DNA of 64,000 bases from Candidatus Angelobacter sp. Gp1-AA117 (GTDB lineage: Bacteria > Acidobacteriota > Terriglobia > Terriglobales > Acidobacteriaceae): positions 52,436-116,435 of the forward strand of contig QHVI01000011.1 of NCBI GenBank assembly GCA_003223515.1, in the 5' to 3' direction. The notes under the pieces are model-generated. The model did not search any database, was not told the DNA's origin, and saw only the letters and a list, made by a program, of their open reading frames with translations. This document shows, piece by piece, positions 17,055 to 25,708 of the stretch (the first letter of the stretch is position 1; each line of letters opens with the position of its first letter). The position numbers and the translations under genes were made by a program.

Positions 17055-19088
17055 TTACGCCACGCTCAGCTCGCGTTCGGTGCTGGGTTCGTATTCCACG
17101 ATATATCCAGCGACGGCGCTGGCGGCCACCGTGTATGGACTGGCGAGATACATCTGGCCGGGGCCGCTGCGTCCGGGGAAATTGCGGTTCTGGGCGCTGA
17201 TCACCACCTGGTCAGAGCGTGTGGACACTCCCGGCCCGGCATTGATACAGGCGCCGCAACTGGGCTCAATCACAATGGCCCCTGCACGGTGAAAGATATC
17301 CAGGTAGCCCTGGCGGATGCAGTATTCGCGGGTCTCCTGGGAGCCAAACTGGATATAAAACTTGCATGAATCAGCGATCCGTCGTCCCTGACGCAACGCG
17401 TCGGAAAGCACCTGGGCATACATATCCATATCGGCATTCTTGCCTGCCGTGCAGGTGCCGCCATAAGCAATCTCCACCGGAACGGGCGTATTCAGGTCGC
17501 GGATGAACTTGCCATTACCCGGATCGCCGGGTGTGGCCACCATGGGCGTGATCTCATTGGCATTTAGCTCGATGACGTGGGCGTACTCAGCATCGGGATC
17601 GCTGAAAAGGCCTTGGCAGTACTTCTGTGCTTCTTCTCGCAACATGCCCCGGCGCTCCATAAGGAACTCGACGGTCTTTTCATCCGGAGCGACAATGCCC
17701 GTAAATCCGCCAATCTCGGCTGCCATGTTGGTCATGGTGGCGCGCTCATCGACGCTGAGTTCTTCGATGGCTTCGCCGGAATATTCCATCACTTTGGCCA
17801 AAGCTTTGCCGCTGCGGATGTAATCCAAGCTGAGCAGCAGAAGAATGAAGTCTTTGGCGCTGACGTTGGGCTTGCGCTTGCCCCGGACGATCACTTTCAC
17901 CGATTCAGGAACCTTGGTACGGACATCTTTGGTGATCCAGGAATTAAAAACGTCAGTGGTGCCGATGCCGAAGGCCACGCAGCCCACCGCGCCCACATGC
18001 GGCGTATGCGAGTCAGAGCCGACATTCACCTGTCCGGGTACGGCGTAGCTTTCGGCCATCACCGAATGGCAGATTCCTTCTGAGCCTTTGCGGTCCTTCA
18101 ACTCGCCATGCAGCTTGATTCCCTGCTTATGGGCGAACTCTTCCTGCTTGAGCTTGAGCTGTCCGGCAAGGTCGAGCAGGCCCATCTTCTTTTTTTCTTC
18201 TGAGAGCACCTCATCGAGAAAGGTGAGATGGTCACGGAAGAAGACGATGCTGGAGCGGTCGTTCACTTTGGCGTCCTTGCCGACAAAATGCTCAAAGAAA
18301 ATGGCCGCCATGGGCGTGACATATTCGTGGCTGAAGCGCAGGTCGGTGCGGGCAAAACCGGAGTCGCCGGGTTTCACGTAAGCTACGCCGGGCTCATTCT
18401 TCTCGTTGAGCATGTGGCGGGCGAAGATCTTCTCAGCAATAGTCATGGGCCGCTTGCCGGTAATAATGGGCGGCAGAAAGACCTTCTTTTGCATGCGGGC
18501 CACGTTGAAAGGGAAAAGCCCGCCGTAGTCGATAACCTGGCGGGTAATGTCGTCTTCGCCTTTGGTGAACTCGCTGAGCGGGATTTCTTCACCGGCGCGA
18601 ATCTTGTCGATGAGGCTGAAGTCCGTAGAAGTCAGGACGCCGAGATTTTGACAGTTCTGCTTGTAGATGCGCTCAATATTTTCGGCGATCACCACCTTGA
18701 TTCCGGCACACAATTCGGCGTAAGGAGACTGCTCGCGGCTGGAACCTTTGCCTCGCCGCTTGCCGCTCACGGCAGCTATGAAGCCGCCTCTTTTCACGTC
18801 TCCACGCTTGATAGGGACTTCACTGCCGCACTTCAACCCTGTGTACGGAAATTCGCCCAGGGTCTCATCAAAGAAGAAGCAGATGTGCGCGGGAGTGATT
18901 TCGTCAGTGGAGATGTCGTCGCGCAGCCTGGGGTTGTTCTGCGGGTTCCGCGTGTCCCAGGGCAGGTCTTCCCCTGCAAGCTGACGGCGGATCAGCTCCG
19001 GATCTTCGGTGAGAAAAAGGATACGTCCCTGCAGCTTGACTTTATCGGGACGTTTCTCGATATGGCGATTGAGCAATGAAGGTTCCAC
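17055..19088 (-). CDS. Aconitase/isopropylmalate-dehydratase-family hydro-lyase, swivel domain first
   Basis: 677 residues. The N-terminal ~200 residues are a LeuD-like swivel domain (DDISTDEITPAHI, then SGKRRGKGSSREQSPYAELCAGIKVVIAENIERIYKQN). The catalytic LeuC/aconitase domain follows, with GSDSHTPHVGAVGCVAFG and the 4Fe-4S ligand cysteines in GGTCTAG and EPSCGACINAGPG. This is the reverse of AcnA order; AcnB also has the swivel first but is longer because of its HEAT-like domain, which is absent here. The reaction is probably a citrate- or homologue-type isomerisation; the exact substrate is open. The start is GTG without a clear ribosome site. Monocistronic. Confidence 0.85.
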   Translation of the reverse strand: MEPSLLNRHIEKRPDKVKLQGRILFLTEDPELIRRQLAGEDLPWDTRNPQNNPRLRDDISTDEITPAHICFFFDETLGEFPYTGLKCGSEVPIKRGDVKRGGFIAAVSGKRRGKGSSREQSPYAELCAGIKVVIAENIERIYKQNCQNLGVLTSTDFSLIDKIRAGEEIPLSEFTKGEDDITRQVIDYGGLFPFNVARMQKKVFLPPIITGKRPMTIAEKIFARHMLNEKNEPGVAYVKPGDSGFARTDLRFSHEYVTPMAAIFFEHFVGKDAKVNDRSSIVFFRDHLTFLDEVLSEEKKKMGLLDLAGQLKLKQEEFAHKQGIKLHGELKDRKGSEGICHSVMAESYAVPGQVNVGSDSHTPHVGAVGCVAFGIGTTDVFNSWITKDVRTKVPESVKVIVRGKRKPNVSAKDFILLLLSLDYIRSGKALAKVMEYSGEAIEELSVDERATMTNMAAEIGGFTGIVAPDEKTVEFLMERRGMLREEAQKYCQGLFSDPDAEYAHVIELNANEITPMVATPGDPGNGKFIRDLNTPVPVEIAYGGTCTAGKNADMDMYAQVLSDALRQGRRIADSCKFYIQFGSQETREYCIRQGYLDIFHRAGAIVIEPSCGACINAGPGVSTRSDQVVISAQNRNFPGRSGPGQMYLASPYTVAASAVAGYIVEYEPSTERELSVA

Positions 19089-19100
19089 AGGAAAATTTTA

Positions 19101-19146
19101 ACAAGGAACCGCAAAGGACGCTAAGGGCCAAAGGTAGCAAGAGCGG
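19101..19146. repeat. Family A repeat (GCAAAGGAC 9-nt period)
   Basis: Reads aaccgcaaaggacgctaagg and gccaaaggtagcaagagcgg, a degenerate 9-nt series between the divergent aconitase-family and rhomboid genes. Confidence 0.6.
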
Positions 19147-19187
19147 GAACTACTAAGAACTGCTACTCTTATGCTGTAATTAACTCT

Positions 19188-20234
19188 ATGCCCAGTTGCC
19201 TGAAATGCGGAACGGAACTGCCGGTCAATGAAGAAGGCCTGGCGCCGGTGTTATGTGACCGCTGCGCCGGAGTGGCTACCAGCCGCGCCCGGCAACGAAT
19301 GAATGCAGTCGGCACGATGCGCGATTATCCGGCCATGGCTGCGCTGGTCGCCATTAATCTCTCGGTCTTTATTGCCATGATAATCAACGGCGGATCTCCC
19401 ATGGGGTTCTCGCCTGACGTGCTGATCCGCTGGGGAGCTAACTGGGGACCGGCCACCATGAGCGGCGATTACTGGCGGCTGATTACGGCTGGGTTCGTCC
19501 ATGGCAGCATTATTCACATCGCCTTCAACATGTGGTGTCTGTGGAGCCTGTGCCAACTCGCTGAGCGGCTCTTCGGGAGTCTGATCACCATGGGAATCTA
19601 CCTGCTCACGGGAGTAGCCGGGGCCTTGCTCAGCATAGCCTGGAATCATGGAAGGCTGGAGGTGGGAGCTTCCGGAGCCATTTTCGGTATTGCCGGAGCC
19701 ATCCTTTCAGGCATCAAATTTGGGAATGTTTCCGTAGGCCCAATGCAGCGACGGCAAATCTTCTCCAGCTTGATTTTCTTCATCATTTTCAATCTGACAA
19801 TTGGTCTGGGGCCGGGTATCGACAATATGTGCCACCTCGGCGGTCTGGTTTCCGGACTGATCTTCGGAGTGCCCCTCGCGACCGCGCAGGCTTCAGGGAA
19901 GAAGAGCTTTGAGTGGGCTACCTTGGTGCTTGCTGGATTCGTACTCGCAGCCCTGGGTTATCAGGTTATCGGAGCGAACCAGGACGAAAGCAGAAAAGTG
20001 CTTATAGGCCAGGCATTGCATAATGGCGACTTCGTCGAAGCGGCAAAGATTCTGGAAAAGTTCACAGCAGCGCATCCTGGCGATGCCCAGGCCCATGCTG
20101 TTCTTGGCTATGTGTACGCAATGAATCACGAGAATGAGAAAGCAATCGCAACGTATAAACGAGCGCTGGAATTGAATCCAGGTAATTCTGAGTTACGCGA
20201 CGCCCTGGAAAAATTACAGCAGAACGGGAAATAG
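19188..20234 (+). CDS. Rhomboid-family intramembrane serine protease with zinc ribbon and TPR
   Basis: 348 residues. An N-terminal CxxC pair (CLKCG at 4-8 and CDRC at 23-26) suggests a small zinc ribbon. The rhomboid core follows: Asn114 in HIAFNMW, catalytic Ser162 in GASGAIFG, and His216 in DNMCHLGG, the Ser-His dyad; about six to seven membrane helices between 48 and 262. The C-terminal 273-345 hold about two TPR repeats (HPGDAQAHAVLGYVYAMNHE, ATYKRALELNPGNSELRDAL). It cleaves membrane proteins within the bilayer; the TPR part may recruit a partner. Monocistronic. Confidence 0.9.
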   Translation: MPSCLKCGTELPVNEEGLAPVLCDRCAGVATSRARQRMNAVGTMRDYPAMAALVAINLSVFIAMIINGGSPMGFSPDVLIRWGANWGPATMSGDYWRLITAGFVHGSIIHIAFNMWCLWSLCQLAERLFGSLITMGIYLLTGVAGALLSIAWNHGRLEVGASGAIFGIAGAILSGIKFGNVSVGPMQRRQIFSSLIFFIIFNLTIGLGPGIDNMCHLGGLVSGLIFGVPLATAQASGKKSFEWATLVLAGFVLAALGYQVIGANQDESRKVLIGQALHNGDFVEAAKILEKFTAAHPGDAQAHAVLGYVYAMNHENEKAIATYKRALELNPGNSELRDALEKLQQNGK

Positions 20235-20266
20235 TGCAGGAACATCGGCCCCCACTGGATCAATCC

Positions 20267-21097
20267 TTACCGTCCCTGGAAATATTCCACGGGTGAGGGC
20301 ATGCCTTCCACGCGGCCCTCGAAAATGTTTTTGAATTCGGTGAGCAATTCATCGTGCAGCAGGACGTTGCTGGCGAGCACTTCGCGGCTGCTGATCTCAA
20401 ATGGGCCGCCATTAAAGTTCGTGACGTTCCCTCCAGCTTCTTCTACCAGCAGAACTCCGGCGGCAGTGTCCCAGGAATTGAGGTTGAACTCCCAGAATGC
20501 ATCGAAGCGTCCGCAGGCTACGCAGCACAGATCTAAAGCCGCAGAGCCGGCGCGCCGCACGCCGTGCGATCGCAAGGTAATCTGGTGATAGAAGTGAATG
20601 TTGGGATTCTTGTGGCGCTTGTGGCTGGGAAAGCCGGTAGCTATCAGGGCTTCAGCCAGCCGCCCTGTTTTTGAGACCTGAATGGGGCGTCCGTTGAGGT
20701 GTGAGCCGCTTCCCTTTTCTGCCGCGAACATTTCGTCGCGCGTGGGATCGTAGATGACTCCGGCGATGCGCTCTCCTTTATACTCCAGCGCAATAGAGAC
20801 GCAAAAAACCGGGTACCCGTGAGCGAAGTTAGTGGTGCCGTCCAGTGGATCGACATACCAGCGGAAATCGCTGCCGGTTTCCTGGCGGCTGCCTTCCTCA
20901 CCTATCAGGTCATGCTGAGGCCACTCTTTACGAATGCGGCCTACGATCAGCGCTTCAGAGCTGCGGTCGGCAACCGTAACCAGATCAACGTCGCCTTTAT
21001 ACTCAATGGCGACCTTGCCGAAGTATGACATGAGCAAGGAACCGGCCTCACGGGCCAGCTCCTGCATGGGTGTAAGGAAGTCTTGCTGAAAAATCAT
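20267..21097 (-). CDS. suhB: Inositol monophosphatase-family phosphatase
   Basis: 276 residues. Metal-binding motifs: LIGEEGS (Glu67-Glu68), VDPLDGTTNFAHG (Asp83 and Asp86) and the C-terminal WDTAAGVLLVEEAGG. It dephosphorylates inositol 1-phosphate or related sugar phosphates with Mg2+; SuhB proteins also have roles in rRNA transcription in some bacteria (family knowledge). The start codon overlaps the stop of the upstream Hfq-like gene by 4 bp (ATGA), implying translational coupling. It converges with the rhomboid gene. Confidence 0.93.
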   Translation of the reverse strand: MIFQQDFLTPMQELAREAGSLLMSYFGKVAIEYKGDVDLVTVADRSSEALIVGRIRKEWPQHDLIGEEGSRQETGSDFRWYVDPLDGTTNFAHGYPVFCVSIALEYKGERIAGVIYDPTRDEMFAAEKGSGSHLNGRPIQVSKTGRLAEALIATGFPSHKRHKNPNIHFYHQITLRSHGVRRAGSAALDLCCVACGRFDAFWEFNLNSWDTAAGVLLVEEAGGNVTNFNGGPFEISSREVLASNVLLHDELLTEFKNIFEGRVEGMPSPVEYFQGR

Positions 21098-21369
21098 GAA
21101 CGGGAGCGACGCCCGTTGTCTTCCGCGATATACATGATCTCGTGCTTGAAGATGAAGAGGTTGGGTGCGTTCTCGCGGGTCAGACGGATCATTGCCAAAT
21201 CGTAATATTCGATCCAGCCGCGGAAGGTTTCACCCGAAAGCAGTTTCACGGTCACCGGGGTCTGCTTTTCCCCCATCGCCTTCAGGTATGCTGACTCCAT
21301 TCCTGTGTCTTCAGGAGGAGGCGTTTTGGATTTCTTGGAAAAAGCTGGAGCTGCTGCGCGGAAAGCCAT
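21094..21369 (-). CDS. Hfq-like Sm-fold RNA-binding protein
   Basis: 91 residues from the ATG (a GTG is 6 bp upstream). After a 25-residue basic/proline leader, the Hfq pattern appears: AYLKAMGEKQTPVTVKLLSG, then TFRGWIEYYDLAMIRLTR for Sm1, and LFIFKHEIMYIAED for Sm2 with the KH pair of Hfq's YKHAI motif. Hfq forms hexamers that pair small RNAs with mRNAs; distal and rim residues cannot be judged by eye. The C-terminus is short. It is coupled to suhB by a 4-bp overlap. Confidence 0.78.
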   Translation of the reverse strand: MAFRAAAPAFSKKSKTPPPEDTGMESAYLKAMGEKQTPVTVKLLSGETFRGWIEYYDLAMIRLTRENAPNLFIFKHEIMYIAEDNGRRSRS

Positions 21370-21809
21370 GACCACATTCTAACCCGAATTTGGGATTCTC
21401 AAAAGGGATTGCCAAAATTGTAATTCCATCATTTGGACGGGTGAAACCTTGCCTGAATCGTGATGCGGCAAGTTTAAATCTGATGGCGACGGGAATAGCG
21501 AAGCATCTCGACACCCGCAAAGCTTAAGAAAACCTATAAAAAACGGTAGATAACTGTGATTACTTACCTCCAGGAGCGGCAAACCCACGGTAAATCCCCT
21601 AGAGAAGACAAATTATCTTTGTTCTGGTTCATTGAAGAGGTTACAATTTCCAGCCATTACTCGGGAATTGCGTCATTTTAGCTCAATCAAAGACCGAGTC
21701 AGTTCCAGGGCTCAAACAGCAGGAGAAGTGTATCTTGCATTGGGATTAATTCTGGAATGACCCATTCAGAAGAGCAGACAGTAAAGAAGAAACCACCAAA
21801 GGGGGTAAG
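21370..21809. other. Divergent spacer upstream of the Oar-like receptor
   Basis: 440 bp without a supported gene. A weak sigma-70-like pair is present on the plus strand: TTGTTC (21619-21624), 17 bp, TACAAT (21642-21647). The ribosome site AAAGGGGGT lies just before the receptor start. The AT content is higher than in the adjoining genes, as for a promoter region. Confidence 0.4.
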
Positions 21810-24800
21810 ATGAAACGACATATATGTATCGCAGCAACACTCCTCATGTTGCTGCTCAACTGTGCCAGTCTCTGGGGGCAGGCAGTGGCCACCAGCACGA
21901 TTCAAGGCACAGTGATGGACAAATCACAGGCAATGGTGACTAAAGCCGACGTAACCATTACCAACAAGCAAACTGGTGCAACCCGCACCACCAAGACCAA
22001 TGATTCCGGTGAATACAGGTTTGAAGGTGTAGCAGCCGGAATGTATTCAATCAAAGCCAACGCGCAGGGATTCTCCACGGCGGAAGCAAAAGCAGTGGAA
22101 GTGCTGATCAACAGAACAGCCACACAGAACTTCACGCTGAATCCCGGCAGCGTGAATCAGACAGTCGAAGTCACCACGACAGCAGTCCCGCTGGTTGACG
22201 TGGAAAAGACCGATGTCAGTACGAACATTACTCCGGAGCAAATTACCAACCTGCCGCTGATCAACCGCGACATCGCCGACCTGGCATTTCTTGCTCCCGG
22301 TGTGAAATCCGCCGATTCCTACGATCCCACAAAGAACCGCTTCGCTATTCTGTCAGTCAATGGGCAGGGCGGCCGGAACGTGAACGTGACAGTGAATGGC
22401 GTCGACAACAAGGACAATACGGTCGGTGGCCCGGTGATGCAGCTTCCCGCCGAGGCCGTACAGGAATTTCAGATTTCCACACAGCGCTTTTCCGCTGTGA
22501 ACGGCCGCTCCGAAGGCGCTGCCATCAACGTCATCACCAAATCTGGAACCAACAACATCCATGGTTCAGCATTTGGTTTTTTCCGGGACCAGGCGCTGAA
22601 CGCAGCCCAAACGCTTCCTGACCCGGCAAATAACACCACGGTTTCGGTAGATGTACCCTATTCCCGCCAGTGGTTCGGCGGATCCATTGGCGTACCCTTG
22701 AAGAAAGACAAGCTATTTGCCTTCTTCGCCATCGAGCGCCAGCGCGAGCACACGTCCATTGCTGAACAGCCGTCGGCTTTAGCCCAGCTCAATCTTGCGA
22801 CCTCGCTGGGAGCACAGCCGGCAGCCATCGTCCCCCGACCGTTCTTTGAGAACCGCATCAATGGACGCATGGACTGGATCATCAACAGCAAGCACAGCGC
22901 CTATTTTTCAGTTTCTACCCAAGCTAACGACAGTTTGAACGATCAGAGTAACGGCACTTTCGATTTGACGGAAGGCAATTTCACCGTCAATCACATGCAG
23001 GTTGCTAACCTTTCTCTGAGCTCGGCATTTTCACCCACTTTGTTCAACCAATTTACTGCCGGGTGGCAGTATTGGAACAACCTGATTGACAGCAACACGC
23101 GCACGCCGCTCATTACCTTTCCGGATGCACAATTCGGAACCAATACAAACGTTCCCCAGCAGTCAATCCAGCGCAAGTTCCAGTTCAAGGACGACCTGAC
23201 CAAGAATATCGGGCGGCACACGCTGAAGACCGGAATCGATTACATCTGGACCCCGGTCATGGGCGGGTTCTTCGAATTCAATCCCACTCTTCAAATCGAT
23301 TTTGGCGTCAACCCGAGCTGCATTCTTGGAGTAGGGTCTGATGCCGGCAAGGCTGGTTGCGGCCCGGCTGCATTCCCGCAAGGATTTAAAACTGCCGGGC
23401 TGATCAGCGGCAACAATGCCGGCGGCGGCATGAGCATCGCGGTTGGTGATCCTACGTTCATCATCAAGGATGCGAAACAACTCGGACTGTACTTGCAGGA
23501 TGACTGGAAAATAAGGCGCAACCTCACCGTGAACCTCGGGCTGCGCTGGGACAAGGACTTCGACTTCGTGGGCGGCTCGGACATTGCTAACAGCCGCACC
23601 TTCCAGGAACTCCAGGCGGCTGCTCCGTTCAGCCCTCTGGCGGCTGCACTGGTGGCCCAGAAAGCGCACGATTACAGCAATAACTTCAGCCCGCGCGTAG
23701 GCTTTGCTTACGACCTGACCGGCGGCGGCAAGCACCTTGTCCGTGGCGGCTTTGGAATGTATTACGGTAATACCTTCCAGAATATCCCGCTGTTCATGGA
23801 GCAGCAGGCCAACGCGACCATCTTCCAGACGGCATTCGCCATTACCGGCAGTGACGTTGTGCCAGGCACGGGAATTCCGCTCAGTAGTTGGCGATTTGGC
23901 ATCGATCCGCTGCCGACCATTCCTCCTCCGTCTCATAATCTTACTGGCGGGGCCACAGGGCGTCTGATGGATCCCAACTATCGCAACCCCATAACCGAAG
24001 AGTTTAACGGCGGTTACACGTGGCAGCTCACTTCCAAATCAGTATTCGAAGCTGAATATGTCCACGTGCTGGGCCTGCATGAGAACAAGACCATCAACCT
24101 TGATCCCAGGATTCCAGTAAATCCTGCCAACATACAGACACGCAGCGTAACTGAAGATGCGCAAAAGAACCCCACCTGCACACCACAGTGTGGTTTCTTC
24201 CTGCCCTTGGATCACGCATTCAATGCGGCCGGTGTGCCTGTACTGGGCAGCGTTCGCGATGAAACTTCCGGTGGCCGGTCGCGCTACGATGCAATGAACA
24301 TCAGCTATCGCCAGCGTAACTTCCACAAACTTGACCTGACCGCAAATTACACCCTGGCCCGCTCCGTAGGCTATGATCAGGATGGCGGCTCGTTCCGCTA
24401 CTATCCACGTGACCCGCAGCATCCGCTTTCGCCTTTTGAATTCGGACCTGCGTTCAATGATGAACGCAATCACCTCACCATGGCCGCCACCGCAAATCTC
24501 CCCTGGGGTATGGAAATCTCTCCCGTGCTTCAGGCAGGATCGGCGCGGCCTTACCTTGTGACCTCAACCGTGAACGAACTTAACTTTGGCGGCGGCAGTT
24601 CCGCGGGAGCAGTCATCGTTCCAAACAACGATCCCACCAACGTGACGGCCATGTCTGGGACAACCGGCCCAGCCAGGCTGGCTGCTGTCCAGTGCTATTA
24701 CTCGGGCAACTGCCATGTTGTTCCTTATAACTCCATGCGTGGCGACCCATACTTCAACATAGATGCGCGCGTGGCCAAGAACATCAAGCTGGGTGAAAAA

Positions 24801-24980
24801 CGTAACCTGCAACTCTCATTCCAGGGCTACAACATCTTCAATCACGCGAACTATGGAAATAACTTCGACAACGTAGTTCAGGACAAGACCTTTGGCAAGG
24901 CGATTGGGTTTATTAATCCGACCAGTTCCTATTTGCCACGGGCATTTCAAGGTGAGTTCGGAGCACGCTTCACCTTCTAA
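21810..24980 (+). CDS. Oar-like TonB-dependent receptor with carboxypeptidase-regulatory domain
   Basis: 1056 residues. Signal peptide MKRHICIAATLLMLLLNCASLWG; a carboxypeptidase-regulatory-like beta-sandwich (about 28-110, TIQGTVMDKSQAMVTKADVT, YRFEGVAAGMYSIKANAQGF); a plug domain (about 115-240, including LPLINRDIADLAFLAPGV and RSEGAAINVITKSGTNNIHG); then a beta-barrel ending FGARFTF with a terminal Phe for BAM recognition. This matches the large Oar/Cna-B-plug receptor family that is strongly expanded in Acidobacteriota. It sits in the outer membrane and probably takes up oligosaccharides or peptides; the ligand is unknown. It ends at a strong terminator. Confidence 0.93.
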   Translation: MKRHICIAATLLMLLLNCASLWGQAVATSTIQGTVMDKSQAMVTKADVTITNKQTGATRTTKTNDSGEYRFEGVAAGMYSIKANAQGFSTAEAKAVEVLINRTATQNFTLNPGSVNQTVEVTTTAVPLVDVEKTDVSTNITPEQITNLPLINRDIADLAFLAPGVKSADSYDPTKNRFAILSVNGQGGRNVNVTVNGVDNKDNTVGGPVMQLPAEAVQEFQISTQRFSAVNGRSEGAAINVITKSGTNNIHGSAFGFFRDQALNAAQTLPDPANNTTVSVDVPYSRQWFGGSIGVPLKKDKLFAFFAIERQREHTSIAEQPSALAQLNLATSLGAQPAAIVPRPFFENRINGRMDWIINSKHSAYFSVSTQANDSLNDQSNGTFDLTEGNFTVNHMQVANLSLSSAFSPTLFNQFTAGWQYWNNLIDSNTRTPLITFPDAQFGTNTNVPQQSIQRKFQFKDDLTKNIGRHTLKTGIDYIWTPVMGGFFEFNPTLQIDFGVNPSCILGVGSDAGKAGCGPAAFPQGFKTAGLISGNNAGGGMSIAVGDPTFIIKDAKQLGLYLQDDWKIRRNLTVNLGLRWDKDFDFVGGSDIANSRTFQELQAAAPFSPLAAALVAQKAHDYSNNFSPRVGFAYDLTGGGKHLVRGGFGMYYGNTFQNIPLFMEQQANATIFQTAFAITGSDVVPGTGIPLSSWRFGIDPLPTIPPPSHNLTGGATGRLMDPNYRNPITEEFNGGYTWQLTSKSVFEAEYVHVLGLHENKTINLDPRIPVNPANIQTRSVTEDAQKNPTCTPQCGFFLPLDHAFNAAGVPVLGSVRDETSGGRSRYDAMNISYRQRNFHKLDLTANYTLARSVGYDQDGGSFRYYPRDPQHPLSPFEFGPAFNDERNHLTMAATANLPWGMEISPVLQAGSARPYLVTSTVNELNFGGGSSAGAVIVPNNDPTNVTAMSGTTGPARLAAVQCYYSGNCHVVPYNSMRGDPYFNIDARVAKNIKLGEKRNLQLSFQGYNIFNHANYGNNFDNVVQDKTFGKAIGFINPTSSYLPRAFQGEFGARFTF

Positions 24981-24999
24981 CAATAACTCCACCAAAACA

Positions 25000-25028
25000 A
25001 GAGGCCGGCGCAAGCCGGCCTCTTTGTG
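25000..25028 (+). terminator. Intrinsic terminator after the Oar-like receptor
   Basis: AGAGGCCGGC / GCCGGCCTCT stem with a GCAA tetraloop, followed by TTGTGTTT; it begins 19 bp past the receptor stop. Confidence 0.9.
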
Positions 25029-25039
25029 TTTCCACATCC

Positions 25040-25708
25040 TCATCTTCTGCGTCGTACTTTTGTTACCTCTGCGTCCTTTGCGTCCTCTGCATTACTACTT
25101 TTCAAATTCTTCGCGGCCTGAAAAGAATTTGGCACTTCTCCGTGGCCTCCCTTTTCCTCCAGGTGTTTGCGGATGAGACTTTGCCTTGTCTGGAAGGTGA
25201 ATATCGGATCACCTCCACAAAATTCTTATCGTTTTTCTCCGTGTCTCAGTGTTCTCCGTGCCTCCGTGGTTAAGGTTTTGATTCTTATTGCCTCCGCTTA
25301 CACTGTTCCTCTGTACTGCTAACAATCAAATTCATCTCGGGCCGCGGAGAATTTCTGGTGTTTTCTTCGCTTTTACCCAATCTTCTGATTTGCGTAAATT
25401 CGCGCAATTCGCGCTACCTCCCAGATTCTCAAACAGCTTTCCTCTGTGCCCTTTGTGAAACCTCCGTGTCCTTTGTGGTTAGATTTTGGTTGCGGCTCGC
25501 CGCGCTGTGTTTCAAAGGTTTTGCCTTTGGTTGCGGCAGGCTGCTCTGTGGTAAAAGGTTTTGGTTGTGGCTCGCCACGCTGTGTGCAAAGGTTTTGCCG
25601 GTTGCATCTGCTCGGATCGCGCTCAAGGTCTACGATGCTGGTCAGCGGCTGAGTGCTGAATGCTGAGTACTACTCCGGTAAGCTCAGCTCGCCGGAGATA
25701 ATGCAGAT
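25040..25708. repeat. Gene-free block of short-period repeats (families A and B)
   Basis: About 670 bp between a terminator and the convergent VWA gene, with no supported gene. 25053-25180: TTGCGTCC/TCTGCGTCC-like 9-nt series (family A, reverse orientation). 25230-25285: tctccgtgcctccgtggtta type. 25487-25600: three tandem copies of family B, each GGTTG(C/T)GGC followed by GCTGTG/GCTCTGTGG and AAAGGTTTTG. 25640-25670: TGCTGAG/TGCTGAA 7-nt copies. Confidence 0.7.

Noticed and set aside
17577..19079. Long plus-strand frames opposite the aconitase-family gene
   Set aside because: Antisense frames from a conserved codon-biased gene; products are His/Asp-rich strings without homology.
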